A model generated the notes under the pieces. That model worked only from the letters and a program-made list of their open reading frames with translations, made no database searches and was not told the DNA's origin. A stretch of DNA of 64,000 nt from Spirosoma sp. 48-14 (GTDB lineage Bacteria > Bacteroidota > Bacteroidia > Cytophagales > Spirosomataceae), in assembly GCF_001898575.1 (NCBI RefSeq), contig NZ_MKUD01000081.1, positions 1 through 64,000 on the forward strand, in the 5' to 3' direction. Positions within the stretch are counted from its first letter, which is position 1; each line of letters opens with the position of its first letter. This document shows positions 10,760 to 19,982 of this stretch, piece after piece. Position numbers and translations under genes: made by a program.

Positions 10760-11482
10760 ATGCAGTTCTTTATGCTAAGTGTATTGGTACTTGATGATGA
10801 ACCTAACGATCAAATCTCAGTAAAAAAAATACTGGAAGAGCTAGGCTATACCGATATAAACTGTGTGACTTCGCTTGAGGAAGCGCGAACGTTTATGAAG
10901 AAGCGGCTGCCATCATTACTTATTGCTGATGTTATATTGAAAGATAGTACATCGCTAGAACTGGTATATGACCCTTCTATTCCTGATATACCGACCATTT
11001 TTATGACTGTTACGCAGGATATAAATATATATAATACTATTAAAGATAATTTTAGATTTGGTTTTCTAATAAAGCCCCTTAGTCCAATATTACTGCAGGC
11101 AACGATCAACTTACTGTTTTCCAGCTATAAAAGCAACTACTTAGAGGCTTATAAAAACAAAATACTATATATAAATCAAGGCAGGAAAATGCATAAGATA
11201 GAAGGAGATGAGATTTTGTGGCTTGAATCAGAAGGTAATTATACTACAATTGTCATAAGTAATGGAAAAAAATATACAATAAAGAAATCATTAAAACGAA
11301 CCGTTGAAAAATTAAATAATCATTTTACAAGATGCCATCAACGTTTTTACGTAAACCTAAAAAAGGTAGATGGAGTTATTAGTGAAAATTTACTTATCAA
11401 CGGATACGAGATTCCAATCGGGATTACCTATAAGAATACATTTATGAATAATTTAAATATTTTAGATAATACTGATAAATAA
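10760..11482 (+). CDS. LytTR-family response regulator
   Basis: This 240-residue protein has an N-terminal receiver domain (about 5-122). The acidic pocket is DDE at 12-14, the predicted phosphorylated aspartate is D57 (LLIADVILKD), the switch threonine region is FMTVT at 81-85, and the conserved lysine is K105 (FLIKP). A C-terminal LytTR DNA-binding domain follows (about 138-235, with ILWLESEGNYTTIVI and FTRCHQRFYVNLKKVDGV). In this family phosphorylation by a membrane LytS-type histidine kinase drives dimerisation and promoter binding. No kinase is encoded in the window, so it is an orphan regulator here. ATG at 10772 (MLSVLVLDDE) is an equally good start. Low GC matches the surrounding region. 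Confidence 0.87.
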   Translation: MQFFMLSVLVLDDEPNDQISVKKILEELGYTDINCVTSLEEARTFMKKRLPSLLIADVILKDSTSLELVYDPSIPDIPTIFMTVTQDINIYNTIKDNFRFGFLIKPLSPILLQATINLLFSSYKSNYLEAYKNKILYINQGRKMHKIEGDEILWLESEGNYTTIVISNGKKYTIKKSLKRTVEKLNNHFTRCHQRFYVNLKKVDGVISENLLINGYEIPIGITYKNTFMNNLNILDNTDK

Positions 11483-11898
11483 ATCTTTACTGTTTTATAA
11501 AATTACCTCTGTGCAAAGTGGAGGTATAAGTACTTTTCTGAACTAAATCCAGCCAAGTTGGGCCTGGATGCACCTAAGCATAGTTTGGCTAAACAGGTGG
11601 TAGCAACGTAAACTAGTGAACCCCAAAATTTTAGGTAAAATCAATTGGTTGTAAAAAACAGGGGTAGGTCATAAGCTACCTAAGACTATACGTTTACGGA
11701 ACTAGTATATAAACAATACTTTTTTAGGATATTGTTTATACTTAATTGGTTAATAGCCAGCACAGATTCACGAATTCGTTGTAATCTACAAGGCTATCAG
11801 TTTATCAACGATCAGAAATTGGTTTCAGGAAATTTCGTCTACAGAATTAGCCAATATCTTCCTGAAAAGTAGTAATTGTTTTAGTAATTAAATTCCTA
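11483..11898. other. Gene-free intergenic region
   Basis: About 415 bp of AT-rich DNA between two plus-strand genes. I see no gene and no convincing terminator or promoter motif. Confidence 0.5.
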
Positions 11899-12555
11899 AT
11901 GAATACACTCAGCACTTTAATCAACTGTGAAAAGGTTGACGATTCAAAAAGGTATCGTTTTAATCCCGTAGAAGATGGATACTGTCAAACAACATCATCA
12001 GGGAATATTGTTCTCCACCGTCGATTAGTTACTAAAGTTTTAGGGATTAATTTCCGGAGGACACATTTAAAAATAATAGAACAGATAACCGATAACCAAC
12101 AGCTATACGCTCTACTATTACGCCCAGCTGTTGAGCCACAAATTGAGGGCATTTCTATTACCCGATACAAATACAGTGCTGTATTAAAACTTAATAGTTT
12201 ACTAGATAAGCTTCAATTAGATTACAAGGTATTTTTATATTCATTTATTAGTGAGGATGTTCTATTGAACGATGGCGTTGTTGGTATTCGTTTAAGGCTA
12301 CATGACGTTGTGCCATTGCGGGATCAATCACTGCCACTCCTTAAGCCTAAAAACAATATAAAATATTATAATAAAACAAACAAAAATGGCTTATTATATC
12401 CTCAAATAAAACCTACCGATACAAAGTCTTTTGAATTGAAGCGTATTGAAGAGCTAGAGAATGAAAATCGTCAGCTTAAAATAATGTATGCAGATTTAAG
12501 CTTACAAAATGAAATTATGAAAAAAGCATTGGATTGCAAAACAGATCCTCAATGA
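11899..12555 (+). CDS. Orphan protein with IS3-OrfA-like C-terminal coiled coil
   Basis: The 218-residue product is not recognised over residues 1-170, which are mixed alpha/beta in character and have no signal peptide or membrane segment. Residues about 182-212 (IEELENENRQLKIMYADLSL, then QNEIMKKAL) closely follow the leucine-zipper tail of IS3-family OrfA proteins, which pair through this helix and end with a similar ENxxLKxxxADLxLxNxxLKxxL pattern. The N-terminal transposase helix-turn-helix that should precede the zipper is absent. It could be a host protein that captured a transposase zipper, or a divergent regulatory protein of an element. A decayed IS3 element starts 268 bp downstream but has its own, different OrfA remnant. 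Function unknown. Confidence 0.55.
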   Translation: MNTLSTLINCEKVDDSKRYRFNPVEDGYCQTTSSGNIVLHRRLVTKVLGINFRRTHLKIIEQITDNQQLYALLLRPAVEPQIEGISITRYKYSAVLKLNSLLDKLQLDYKVFLYSFISEDVLLNDGVVGIRLRLHDVVPLRDQSLPLLKPKNNIKYYNKTNKNGLLYPQIKPTDTKSFELKRIEELENENRQLKIMYADLSLQNEIMKKALDCKTDPQ

Positions 12556-12822
12556 TGTTTTGATATTGGCCCGTGACTAATACTGTACGTCGTCAAAGGG
12601 AAGTGGACAAAAAGGGTGAAAATGGAAAGAGACAGTTTTCTAAATTGTTTCATTCAAACCACCTTGGCAATGTTCAAATCCGCTAAATCAGTATCGCCTA
12701 AGCGTTTAGCCATTATTGATGCGGGAATAAAGTCGTAATGTTTGTATCTTGCTCTTACTATGGCAAGCCAAAAATAAATCGAATATGAACTGCTACGCCG
12801 ACGCTGTGTCGCGCTGGATATA

Positions 12823-13810
12823 GTGCTCCCCAAAACCTGGACAGGTAGTATAACTTGAACTATCAAGCACTTATCTACAAAATGTTCAAATATGACCAAG
12901 CCAATCTGGCGCATTCACGATACCGCTTTCAAAACCAAGGTCGTCCTCGAAGGACTCAAAACGCTACCCCAACTCGCCAGCGAATTTGGCATTCACGCCC
13001 AGTAGATTACCGAACGCTCCGGCGTCCCGGTGGAAACGACAAGCCCTCGACAAATTTCCGTTGCACTTCGAGAGCGGCTCGATCAATCCTACTCTTTCCG
13101 AGTAACAACGCGAGGAGATCGAAGCTCCTCTTTTCCAGCAGATTGGCCAGCTAAAAGTCGAAAACGATTGGCTCAAAAAAAATTACGGACGAGTTGAGGC
13201 TGGATCGTCGCATCCTGATCAACCCTGCTGATGAGCAGTTTTCCGTCGCCCAGCAGTGTAGCCTGTCAGGCCTGGCTCGCTCCAGCTATTATTACCGGCC
13301 AGTCGGCGAGACTAGGGAGAACCTAGCCCTAATAGAGCGCATCGATAAGCTGTTTACTGCCCGTCCAGAGAACACCCTACTGGCCGTTTTTTGCGTGGAT
13401 GCGCTGGAAGAGGCCCTTTCAAGATGGGGTAAACCTCAGATTTTTAATACGGATCAGGGGAGCCAGTTTACCAGCCACGACTTTCTCAAACCGCTGATAA
13501 GTAATGAGATCTCAGTGAGTATGGATTCCAAAGGTCGCGCTCTGGATAATATTTTCATCGAATGATTTTGTCGGACCATTAAATACGAACATCTTTACTT
13601 ACGCGCCTACACGGATGGGCGTCATCTGCATCAGGGCTTAACGGAGTCCTTTCGCTTCTATAATCATGACCGCAAACACCAGTCGTTGGGTTATCAAACT
13701 CCGGCCATGTGGTATGAAGCAGGTATAGGAGGGGAAGAAAAAGTACAATTTTGGAGCTTTACCTAACAAGCTTTAAAACGTTGAAATCCTGTCCAACTAT
13801 TGGGGAGCAC
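12823..13810 (+). mobile_element. Decayed IS3-family insertion sequence
   Basis: The left terminal repeat GTGCTCCCCAAAACCTGGAC (from 12823) matches, in reverse complement, the right end at 13810 (GTGCTCCCCAATAGTTGGAC), with three mismatches in the first 20 bases. The element is about 990 bp, shorter than a full IS3 member (roughly 1.2-1.5 kb). The region before 12823 and after 13810 shows no direct target repeat. The interior holds broken OrfA and OrfB transposase frames. It separates the AT-rich, regulator-bearing block from the FecA-like receptor and is certainly inactive on its own. Confidence 0.85.
12892..13766 (+). pseudogene. IS3 transposase OrfA/OrfB remnants
   Basis: OrfA starts with ATG at 12892 (MTKPIWRIHDTAFKTKVVLE), reaches ASEFGIHAQ and hits a stop. 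Its zipper tail reappears in another frame near 13115-13190 as EIEAPLFQQIGQLKVENDWL. OrfB begins about 13200 (LDRRILINPADEQFSVAQQC) with the usual GLARSSYYY. Between LFTARP and ENTLLAVFCVDALEEAL the middle of OrfB, including the first catalytic aspartate, is deleted. The second aspartate (NTDQGSQFTS) and the glutamate (ALDNIFIE) remain. Right after the glutamate a TGA replaces the expected arginine codon at 13563-13565, and coding text continues (RTIKYEHLYLRAYTDG, then NHDRKHQSLGYQTP) to TAA at 13764. At least one frameshift, one deletion and two stops make it non-functional. Confidence 0.88.
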
Positions 13811-13890
13811 CAAACTGACTAAAAAATACAATTCCCCACACGCCTGCATTTCGATAAAAAGCAACCATGCGGGGAATACGAATTTGTTGT

Positions 13891-16113
13891 TTAGAGGTTC
13901 AAGCCAACGGTCAGTACGGCGCTTCGGCCATCGGAAGGCCACACACCAGGGCCCGGATAGAAGGTCGGTCGCTTGGTAAAGTACTGCGTATTAAGCAGGT
14001 TATTGATGCTTCCGCGCACTGTTACAAGCTTTTTGATATGCCAGGTGCCATTTAGGTCCCATAAACTGTAAGCGGGTACAGGGCCGATGGCTCCATTGGC
14101 CGAAGCGGTCGGCGTATTCAATGCATCGGAGAACGTCTGCGCTACATAACTATACTGGAGTGTCAGACTGGCCGTACCATAACGGGCTGTAAGACCATTG
14201 CGCGTTGTCCAGCGAGGGGCCGATTCCACCTGATTGCCCGTTACGGTCCGGTTCTCGGTTCCGGCCGAAACCCGGCCATTAATGTACCGGGCATAATTAT
14301 AGGCCGTTGAGCTAAAGCCACTGATCAACAGGTTGGTCGTGCGGAGAAGCTGTGTTTCAACCAGCGCTTCAACACCAGTACTCCGACTATCCCCGATGTT
14401 AGTCCGGTAGATATAGTTGGTTCCATCGGTATTTGTCAGTAACAACGTCCCCAATCGGTTTCGGTAGAGTAGGTCAAAAACGGTCAGGTTTACATGCATC
14501 CCCTGCCAGCGCCCCGTCAAACCGATTTCGGCATTGTAGCCATAGGCGTCCTTCAGGTGCTTGTCGATCTGCTCATACGTAGAAGCCGGAATGATATCTT
14601 TGAAGACCACAGGTCGATAAGCCTGCGACCAACCTCCATATACCTTTACGGCATCACTGAGCCGATATTCGGCGTTGATACCCAGCAGAGCAAAATGATG
14701 GCTAATGTCGGTTGGCAAATTAGACGCGTCGTAGTAACTGATTATGCCACGCATTTCCGTTTTTCCATGCTCAATCCGAATACCCGGAGCAATCATGAGC
14801 CGATTGGTCAGGTAAAACTGGTTTTCGGCAAAAGCAGCAATATTCTTCGTCTGGTAATGCAAGTCGCGCTTAAACGGGCTGGTAAGGGTCAGGTCAAAAT
14901 CACTCCCTGTTGTTCCAACCCCCAATTGCCGACGGTGTAAATCGGTACTCATTAACTGCACACCAGCAGCCAGAGCTCCGTTCATGCTCCCCAGTTTATA
15001 CTGATGTACTAATCGGGCTTCGGTCGTATAGCTATTGAAGTTATCGATATCGACCTGGCGAGCCCGATACTGCCCCGTTACCCGATTGATCGTGTCGGGA
15101 ACCGTAGCGAAAGCATCCAGTTGAACACTATTACGATTGCCCAGCACGGCCGACGTAGTCCACAAAAGCCGGGTTCGATCCGAAATGCGCCAGTCAAGTT
15201 TTAACGATGGAATGTAAATATCCGGGTTGAAATAGTTCCGGCTACGGGTCGACTGACGCGGGTCCTGTGCGAACATGGCATCAGTCAGCGGACCAGGAAT
15301 AGTATAAATGTAGGCAGATCGACCTAGCTCGGCCGTCAGACTGAGCCGCTGTGTCGCCTGGAACTGGATTCGGCCCAACTGAGCCTGAGCATCGGTACCG
15401 CTGTTTTGACGGTAGCCATCCGAATGACGCCGATAGTAATAGGCGTAATACGTCCATTTACCTACCCGCCCACCAATGGCATTAAAGGTGCTCCGCAGCC
15501 CATACGATCCAACGGAATTAATGGTCTGGAAACCGAATCGGCGCGTTGTATCGGCCTGTTTGGTAATATAATTAAGCATCCCGCCAAACTGCGCCCCGTA
15601 TTGCAGTGAAGCTGTTCCGCGTACGAGCTCAACTCGTTCGATTCCTTCCATAGGTGGAGAATAATGGCTTGCCGGATAGCCATACATATCGGAATTTGTA
15701 ATGACCCCATTCTGGCGAATATTATTTTCCCAGGAACGGTGGGGATCGAGTCCTCGTGTAGCAATATTGATCTGATTCCCAGTACCATCCATGTCATAGA
15801 CAAATACCCCCGGAATCCGGGCGAAGATCTGCCGGGGGTTTTTCTCCGCGACATTGGCATCGATTTCGGTTATGCGGATGGCCTCACTACGCTTTCCTCC
15901 CATCAGGTAGGTTCCGTGCACGTTTGGTAAGGCTTGTACAACGATGGAGCGGTTGCCCGTTACGGTAACAGGATTTAATAGACGAGCCGAGTCGACTGTC
16001 GATTTTTGTTGCTGAGCAAACAATGAAGCCGACACCAGTACCATCCCAACAACCAGACATGTTATAGGGATAAGCGAGGTGGACAGACTCTTTCTAATTG
16101 AAAAATGTTTCAT
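13891..16113 (-). CDS. FecA-like TonB-dependent outer-membrane receptor
   Basis: The 740-residue protein has a signal peptide (about 1-33, ending SASLFAQ), a plug domain over about 50-195 and a 22-strand-type barrel to the C-terminal aromatic-poor end TVGLNL. The plug has VTVTGNRSIVVQALPNVHGT, a VAEKNPRQIFARIPGVFVYD block, ATRGLDPHRSWE and VELVRGTASLQYGAQFGGML. No carboxypeptidase-regulatory domain precedes the plug, unlike the SusC proteins in this window. The order of plug motifs resembles FecA-type siderophore and ferric-citrate receptors, so a metal chelate is a likely ligand, but that is inferred. An N-terminal signalling domain is absent. The gene at 16510-17049 lies upstream on the same strand, about 400 bp away. 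Confidence 0.88.
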   Translation of the reverse strand: MKHFSIRKSLSTSLIPITCLVVGMVLVSASLFAQQQKSTVDSARLLNPVTVTGNRSIVVQALPNVHGTYLMGGKRSEAIRITEIDANVAEKNPRQIFARIPGVFVYDMDGTGNQINIATRGLDPHRSWENNIRQNGVITNSDMYGYPASHYSPPMEGIERVELVRGTASLQYGAQFGGMLNYITKQADTTRRFGFQTINSVGSYGLRSTFNAIGGRVGKWTYYAYYYRRHSDGYRQNSGTDAQAQLGRIQFQATQRLSLTAELGRSAYIYTIPGPLTDAMFAQDPRQSTRSRNYFNPDIYIPSLKLDWRISDRTRLLWTTSAVLGNRNSVQLDAFATVPDTINRVTGQYRARQVDIDNFNSYTTEARLVHQYKLGSMNGALAAGVQLMSTDLHRRQLGVGTTGSDFDLTLTSPFKRDLHYQTKNIAAFAENQFYLTNRLMIAPGIRIEHGKTEMRGIISYYDASNLPTDISHHFALLGINAEYRLSDAVKVYGGWSQAYRPVVFKDIIPASTYEQIDKHLKDAYGYNAEIGLTGRWQGMHVNLTVFDLLYRNRLGTLLLTNTDGTNYIYRTNIGDSRSTGVEALVETQLLRTTNLLISGFSSTAYNYARYINGRVSAGTENRTVTGNQVESAPRWTTRNGLTARYGTASLTLQYSYVAQTFSDALNTPTASANGAIGPVPAYSLWDLNGTWHIKKLVTVRGSINNLLNTQYFTKRPTFYPGPGVWPSDGRSAVLTVGLNL

Positions 16114-16509
16114 GAATTAATATCTTATTTAAATAGCTAATTATCAGAGGAAAGACATTTGGCAGCTAGTACAAAAGCAGTGCCAGCTCTGATAAAAGCA
16201 CGTTACGCTGATTGCTTTAGAAAATTGGCGATGGATGACTTACGGTAGTGCTAGCATGTAAACTCCTATAGCCTAGCCGATTAGCCAGCTCTATAGTTTG
16301 CCTTACTGACACCCGTAAATTCGAAGGGCATACCATCATGATACTGATTTAGTCAGGCGGTTGTAACCAAGACGATTTCAGGGGCAAAAACACCTAGCTC
16401 CCGAGTAAAAACTCTGCTGCACATCCGCCAGATAGCGATTGACGGACATACTTGTGCCCCCCAATCATGAAGCGTTGGGATCTACTTGAAAACAACCCGA
16501 AAATCGAAA
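16114..16509. other. Intergenic leader of the FecA-like receptor
   Basis: The 396-bp spacer between two minus-strand genes contains no gene; a 65-codon frame at 16394-16591 overlaps the end of the next gene in another frame. I looked for cobalamin-type or other riboswitch signatures ahead of the receptor and found none I could support. Confidence 0.5.
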
Positions 16510-17049
16510 TCAGGCTTGAGGAGGGGGCGAAACAGGTGACCGATCTACCTGGTACCGGGCAGCCGTAACATTCGGAAAGTGTAGCACACACATCAACGAA
16601 CGAACCACTGGGCGATCGAGTTGACAGAAAAAAGGAGGAAGGTAAGTAGTTAGTCGTTCGCTGATCAGTTTAAGCAGTTTACCCAAAGGCGATTGGGAGT
16701 CATTCTGGTCATTGCTAAGTTGCTGCCATTGTTCAGCCAGCTCAAAAAATCGTTCTCTGGCATTCTGGTTCGTTTTGAGCAGCGTATACAAGGTATCATT
16801 CGCATACCGCTGCTGAACGATGTTATAAAACGTATCTCCATCCTGAATGAGCCCCTCTTGCCCGTCCGGGTTTTCCCAGGCTGCGGTGTAGGGTAAGGAT
16901 ATTGGCAATTTGACCAGTTTAAACTCATCGGTTACCGATCGCTGCGAGGCTTCCTGATAGCTTTGTTCAAACGTTAACACAGCCAAAGGCAGCCCTAACC
17001 AGTGATAGAGCAGCAGGATCAAAAAACCGATGGCTGGTAACGATTTCAC
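16510..17049 (-). CDS. Uncharacterised exported protein, possible receptor partner
   Basis: The 179-residue protein starts with GTG at 17049; an in-frame TAA lies four codons upstream, so no longer start is possible. The N-terminus SLPAIGFLILLLYHWLGLPLAVLTF is a signal anchor or uncleaved signal peptide, which places the rest in the periplasm. The body has a charged helical middle (NQNARERFFELAEQWQQL) and a proline-rich end (SPVSPPPQA). I do not recognise the family. It lies upstream of, and on the same strand as, the FecA-like receptor, and divergently from the receptor at 17352, so a role in metal or receptor biology is plausible but unproven. Confidence 0.7.
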   Translation of the reverse strand: MKSLPAIGFLILLLYHWLGLPLAVLTFEQSYQEASQRSVTDEFKLVKLPISLPYTAAWENPDGQEGLIQDGDTFYNIVQQRYANDTLYTLLKTNQNARERFFELAEQWQQLSNDQNDSQSPLGKLLKLISERLTTYLPPFFCQLDRPVVRSLMCVLHFPNVTAARYQVDRSPVSPPPQA

Positions 17050-17351
17050 AGATAGTACTTAATTCGCCGGTAATTTCGTCATTTTCACCGGATAATGCAT
17101 GGATCTCCTCTAAATCCTGTACGTTCCTCCCCACCGACAGGGCCTAATGGATGAACGAAACGAATGCTTTCTATAAATGCCTTTAGCCTTCGGTTATGGC
17201 CCTAAAACCTGTATTGGGGCCATTAAGGCAACCTCACCCACTTCATTCATCAGCCATAAACACTAGTCCATCCGGTCTTATAGCCACTTCATCCACTTTT
17301 ATTTTTAAGGCTTCGTAGCATGACTGACCTTTGTTATGTCAGAATAAAGCT

Positions 17352-19919
17352 ATGAAAACGAACATCTTCTTAACCGCTCTTCTTTTTTGGGTTGGCAGTT
17401 TGCTAACCCCAGCCCAGGCCCAGTTCCCAATGATGGGTGGCTCAACCCAATCTAAGGCATTGCCCGGTACGGCTGGTGACCAAAGCCCGAAAGGGAGTGC
17501 TAAAATTATCGGCTCGGTAGTAGACTCAACCCAGGCTAAAGCTGTTGAATTTGCCAGTGTTGCCCTCTACAACAAGTCTACTGGCAAAGCCATCGATGGT
17601 ACCGTTGCCGATGAAAAAGGGAAATTTGCCCTTACCAAACTGGTTGCTGGCGACTATCAGGTGTTGGTCAGTTTCGTCGGGTTCCGCAATAAAACAATTT
17701 CTAACCTGACCCTGACCAACGGCCAAACGCTGGATCTGGGAGTTATCAAACTATCGTCCAGCATCAAAACACTGGAAGAAGTAACGGTAGTCGGCCAGGC
17801 TGCCGTGATCGAAGAAAAAGTAGATCGGCTGGTGTATAACGCCGATAAAGACATTACGGCCAAAGGTGGTGATGCCACCGACATTCTGCGTAAGGTGCCA
17901 ATGCTGACTGTAGACCTGGACGGTAACGTGTCGCTCCGGGGTAGCCAGAACATCAAAGTGTTGATCAACAACAAGCCTTCTACGATTGTTGCCAGCAGTG
18001 TTTCGGACGCTCTGAAACAAATTCCAGCCGATCAGATCAAAACGGTTGAGGTCATCACCAGTCCATCCGCCAAGTACGATGCCGAAGGTTCGGGTGGTAT
18101 CATCAACATCATCACCAAAAAGAATAGTCTGCAAGGGTTAAATCTCAACATCGACTCGGGAGTTGGTAACCGGGGTTCTTTGCTATCCCTGAATGGTAAC
18201 TATCGGAAAGGGAAAGCCGGATTTACGCTAGGTGGCTTTGGTAGGGCTATGTACAATACCATCACGAAAACCAATCTTGACCAGACCAGCCAGTCGGGCG
18301 GTGTAACGACCCTTACCCGCCAAAGTGGCGATGGTCACAGCTCAGGTCTTTTTGGGCAGTACAACTTAGGCTTCGACTATGATCTGGCTAAAAATCAAAG
18401 TATTACGGCTGGTGTGCGGTACGGAGTTCGTAACTTCTCCAACCAACAAGACCTGGTTACCCAACTGTTCAACAACGGTTCACTCAACTCAACAACCAAC
18501 CGGAACGTCGACGCCAAAAATTTGTCGGGTACCGTCGATGCGAACATCGATTATCTGCACACCTTCAAACCTCAGCAGGAATGGAGTATTTCGACTCTCT
18601 ACAGCCGTAACGACCTGACCAACAACTTCGACGCAAATCTGTTCGGTAGCACTGGTGATCTATCAGGCCGTCAGCGGAATCTGAATAAAAACGTGAACCA
18701 GGAATTTACGCTGCAAACGGACTATCAAACCCCGATCAAGAAAAATCAACTGCTGGAGTTCGGTGGCAAAGCCATTTTCCGGGAAGTCAACAGCGACTAT
18801 AAGTACCTGTTTGCTGGTCCTTCAGGGCAATTCACTACAGAATCGAACAACACGCTGGGCGAACTAACCTACCATCAGAACATTGCCGCAGGGTATACCT
18901 CGTATACCTACACCACCAAAAACCGCTATACGCTGAAAGGTGGGGTACGTTATGAGCACACGTTTATTGATGCCAGCACCCGCGAAGGCGGCAGCCTGGG
19001 TGTAGGCGACTACGGTGTACTGGTACCCAGCGTAAATGCCTCCAAGACCTTCAAAGGGACGACCCTTAAACTTGGGTTTAATCGCCGGATTCAGCGCCCT
19101 GGTTTGCAACAGCTGAACCCCAATTTCAATGCTGCGAACCCACAGGTCATTACACTTGGTAACCCTAAACTGAAGCCCGAACTGACCAACAACGCTGAAC
19201 TGGGTGTGAGCAAAACCATTGGCAAAACATTTATCAACGCCACGTTCTTCGGTCGCATTACCAACAACGCCATCACGCAGGTTAGCTCGCCATCCGACTC
19301 CATAAAAGGCGCCATTGTCACAACCTATCAGAACATCGGTCGTCAGCATGCCTATGGAACCAACCTGTTTGCCAACGTAGCCGCTACCTCCAAAATCAAC
19401 ATTGGCTTATTCCTGAATGCTTTTTATACAAGCCTGACGGGGCAGTCTACAGGACTGGACGGAGCTTCGTCCGAAATTACCAACAGTGGTATGAACATCG
19501 GTGGGGGTACATTTATGAACGCTACCTTCAAGAATGGCTGGGGGGCTCAGGCATTTGGCTTCCTGCAGGGATCGCAGGTTCAATTGCAGGGTCGTCAGGG
19601 TGGCTTCGGTTTCTACACAATTGGTGTCAAGAAGGAGTTCAGCAACAAAAAAGCCAGTCTGGGTTTAGCGGCCGAAAACTTCCTCAGCAACCGCTTCAAT
19701 ATCCATACGACGCTAAACTCTCCTTTATTCAGCCAGGTCAACGATGTGTATATGTATAACCGGGGTGTTCGCCTTACCTTCACGCTCAAAATTGGCAAAA
19801 TGACGATGGACGCTCCACGCAAGAAAGCCAAATCGGTCAATAACGACGACGTAAAAAGCGATGGAAATGGTCAGACACAATCAAGTGGCACGCCAGGAGG
19901 AGGTCAGTCTCGCCCGTAA
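17352..19919 (+). CDS. TonB-dependent receptor-like outer-membrane beta-barrel protein
   Basis: I use ATG 17352 instead of the TTG at 17331, which gives a normal signal peptide (MKTNIFLTALLFWVGSLL, then TPAQAQ). Residues about 50-135 form a carboxypeptidase-regulatory-like domain (GSVVDSTQAKAVEFASVALY, then DEKGKFALTKLVAGDYQVLV). A plug-like domain at about 140-255 contains VDRLVYNADKDITAKGGDAT, ILRKVPMLTVDLDGNVSLRG and YDAEGSGGIINIITKK. The remainder is a long barrel of the OMP_b-brl_3 type. These proteins are receptor-like but usually lack a SusD partner, as here. The C-terminus has a charged, glycine-rich tail (SGTPGGGQSRP). The gene at 19983 follows by 63 bp and is probably cotranscribed. 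Ligand unknown. Confidence 0.87.
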   Translation: MKTNIFLTALLFWVGSLLTPAQAQFPMMGGSTQSKALPGTAGDQSPKGSAKIIGSVVDSTQAKAVEFASVALYNKSTGKAIDGTVADEKGKFALTKLVAGDYQVLVSFVGFRNKTISNLTLTNGQTLDLGVIKLSSSIKTLEEVTVVGQAAVIEEKVDRLVYNADKDITAKGGDATDILRKVPMLTVDLDGNVSLRGSQNIKVLINNKPSTIVASSVSDALKQIPADQIKTVEVITSPSAKYDAEGSGGIINIITKKNSLQGLNLNIDSGVGNRGSLLSLNGNYRKGKAGFTLGGFGRAMYNTITKTNLDQTSQSGGVTTLTRQSGDGHSSGLFGQYNLGFDYDLAKNQSITAGVRYGVRNFSNQQDLVTQLFNNGSLNSTTNRNVDAKNLSGTVDANIDYLHTFKPQQEWSISTLYSRNDLTNNFDANLFGSTGDLSGRQRNLNKNVNQEFTLQTDYQTPIKKNQLLEFGGKAIFREVNSDYKYLFAGPSGQFTTESNNTLGELTYHQNIAAGYTSYTYTTKNRYTLKGGVRYEHTFIDASTREGGSLGVGDYGVLVPSVNASKTFKGTTLKLGFNRRIQRPGLQQLNPNFNAANPQVITLGNPKLKPELTNNAELGVSKTIGKTFINATFFGRITNNAITQVSSPSDSIKGAIVTTYQNIGRQHAYGTNLFANVAATSKINIGLFLNAFYTSLTGQSTGLDGASSEITNSGMNIGGGTFMNATFKNGWGAQAFGFLQGSQVQLQGRQGGFGFYTIGVKKEFSNKKASLGLAAENFLSNRFNIHTTLNSPLFSQVNDVYMYNRGVRLTFTLKIGKMTMDAPRKKAKSVNNDDVKSDGNGQTQSSGTPGGGQSRP

Positions 19920-19982
19920 CTGTTGAAAATCCCGCATAAATGTTACTATTTGCCAACTAAAAGTTTAACCTAATTCAGCAAC

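Noticed and set aside
12815..13820. Target-site duplication around the IS3 element
   Set aside because: The bases flanking the terminal repeats do not match, so either the site decayed or a rearrangement removed one copy.
16114..16509. A riboswitch ahead of the TonB receptor
   Set aside because: I found no cobalamin, FMN or other riboswitch core in the leader.
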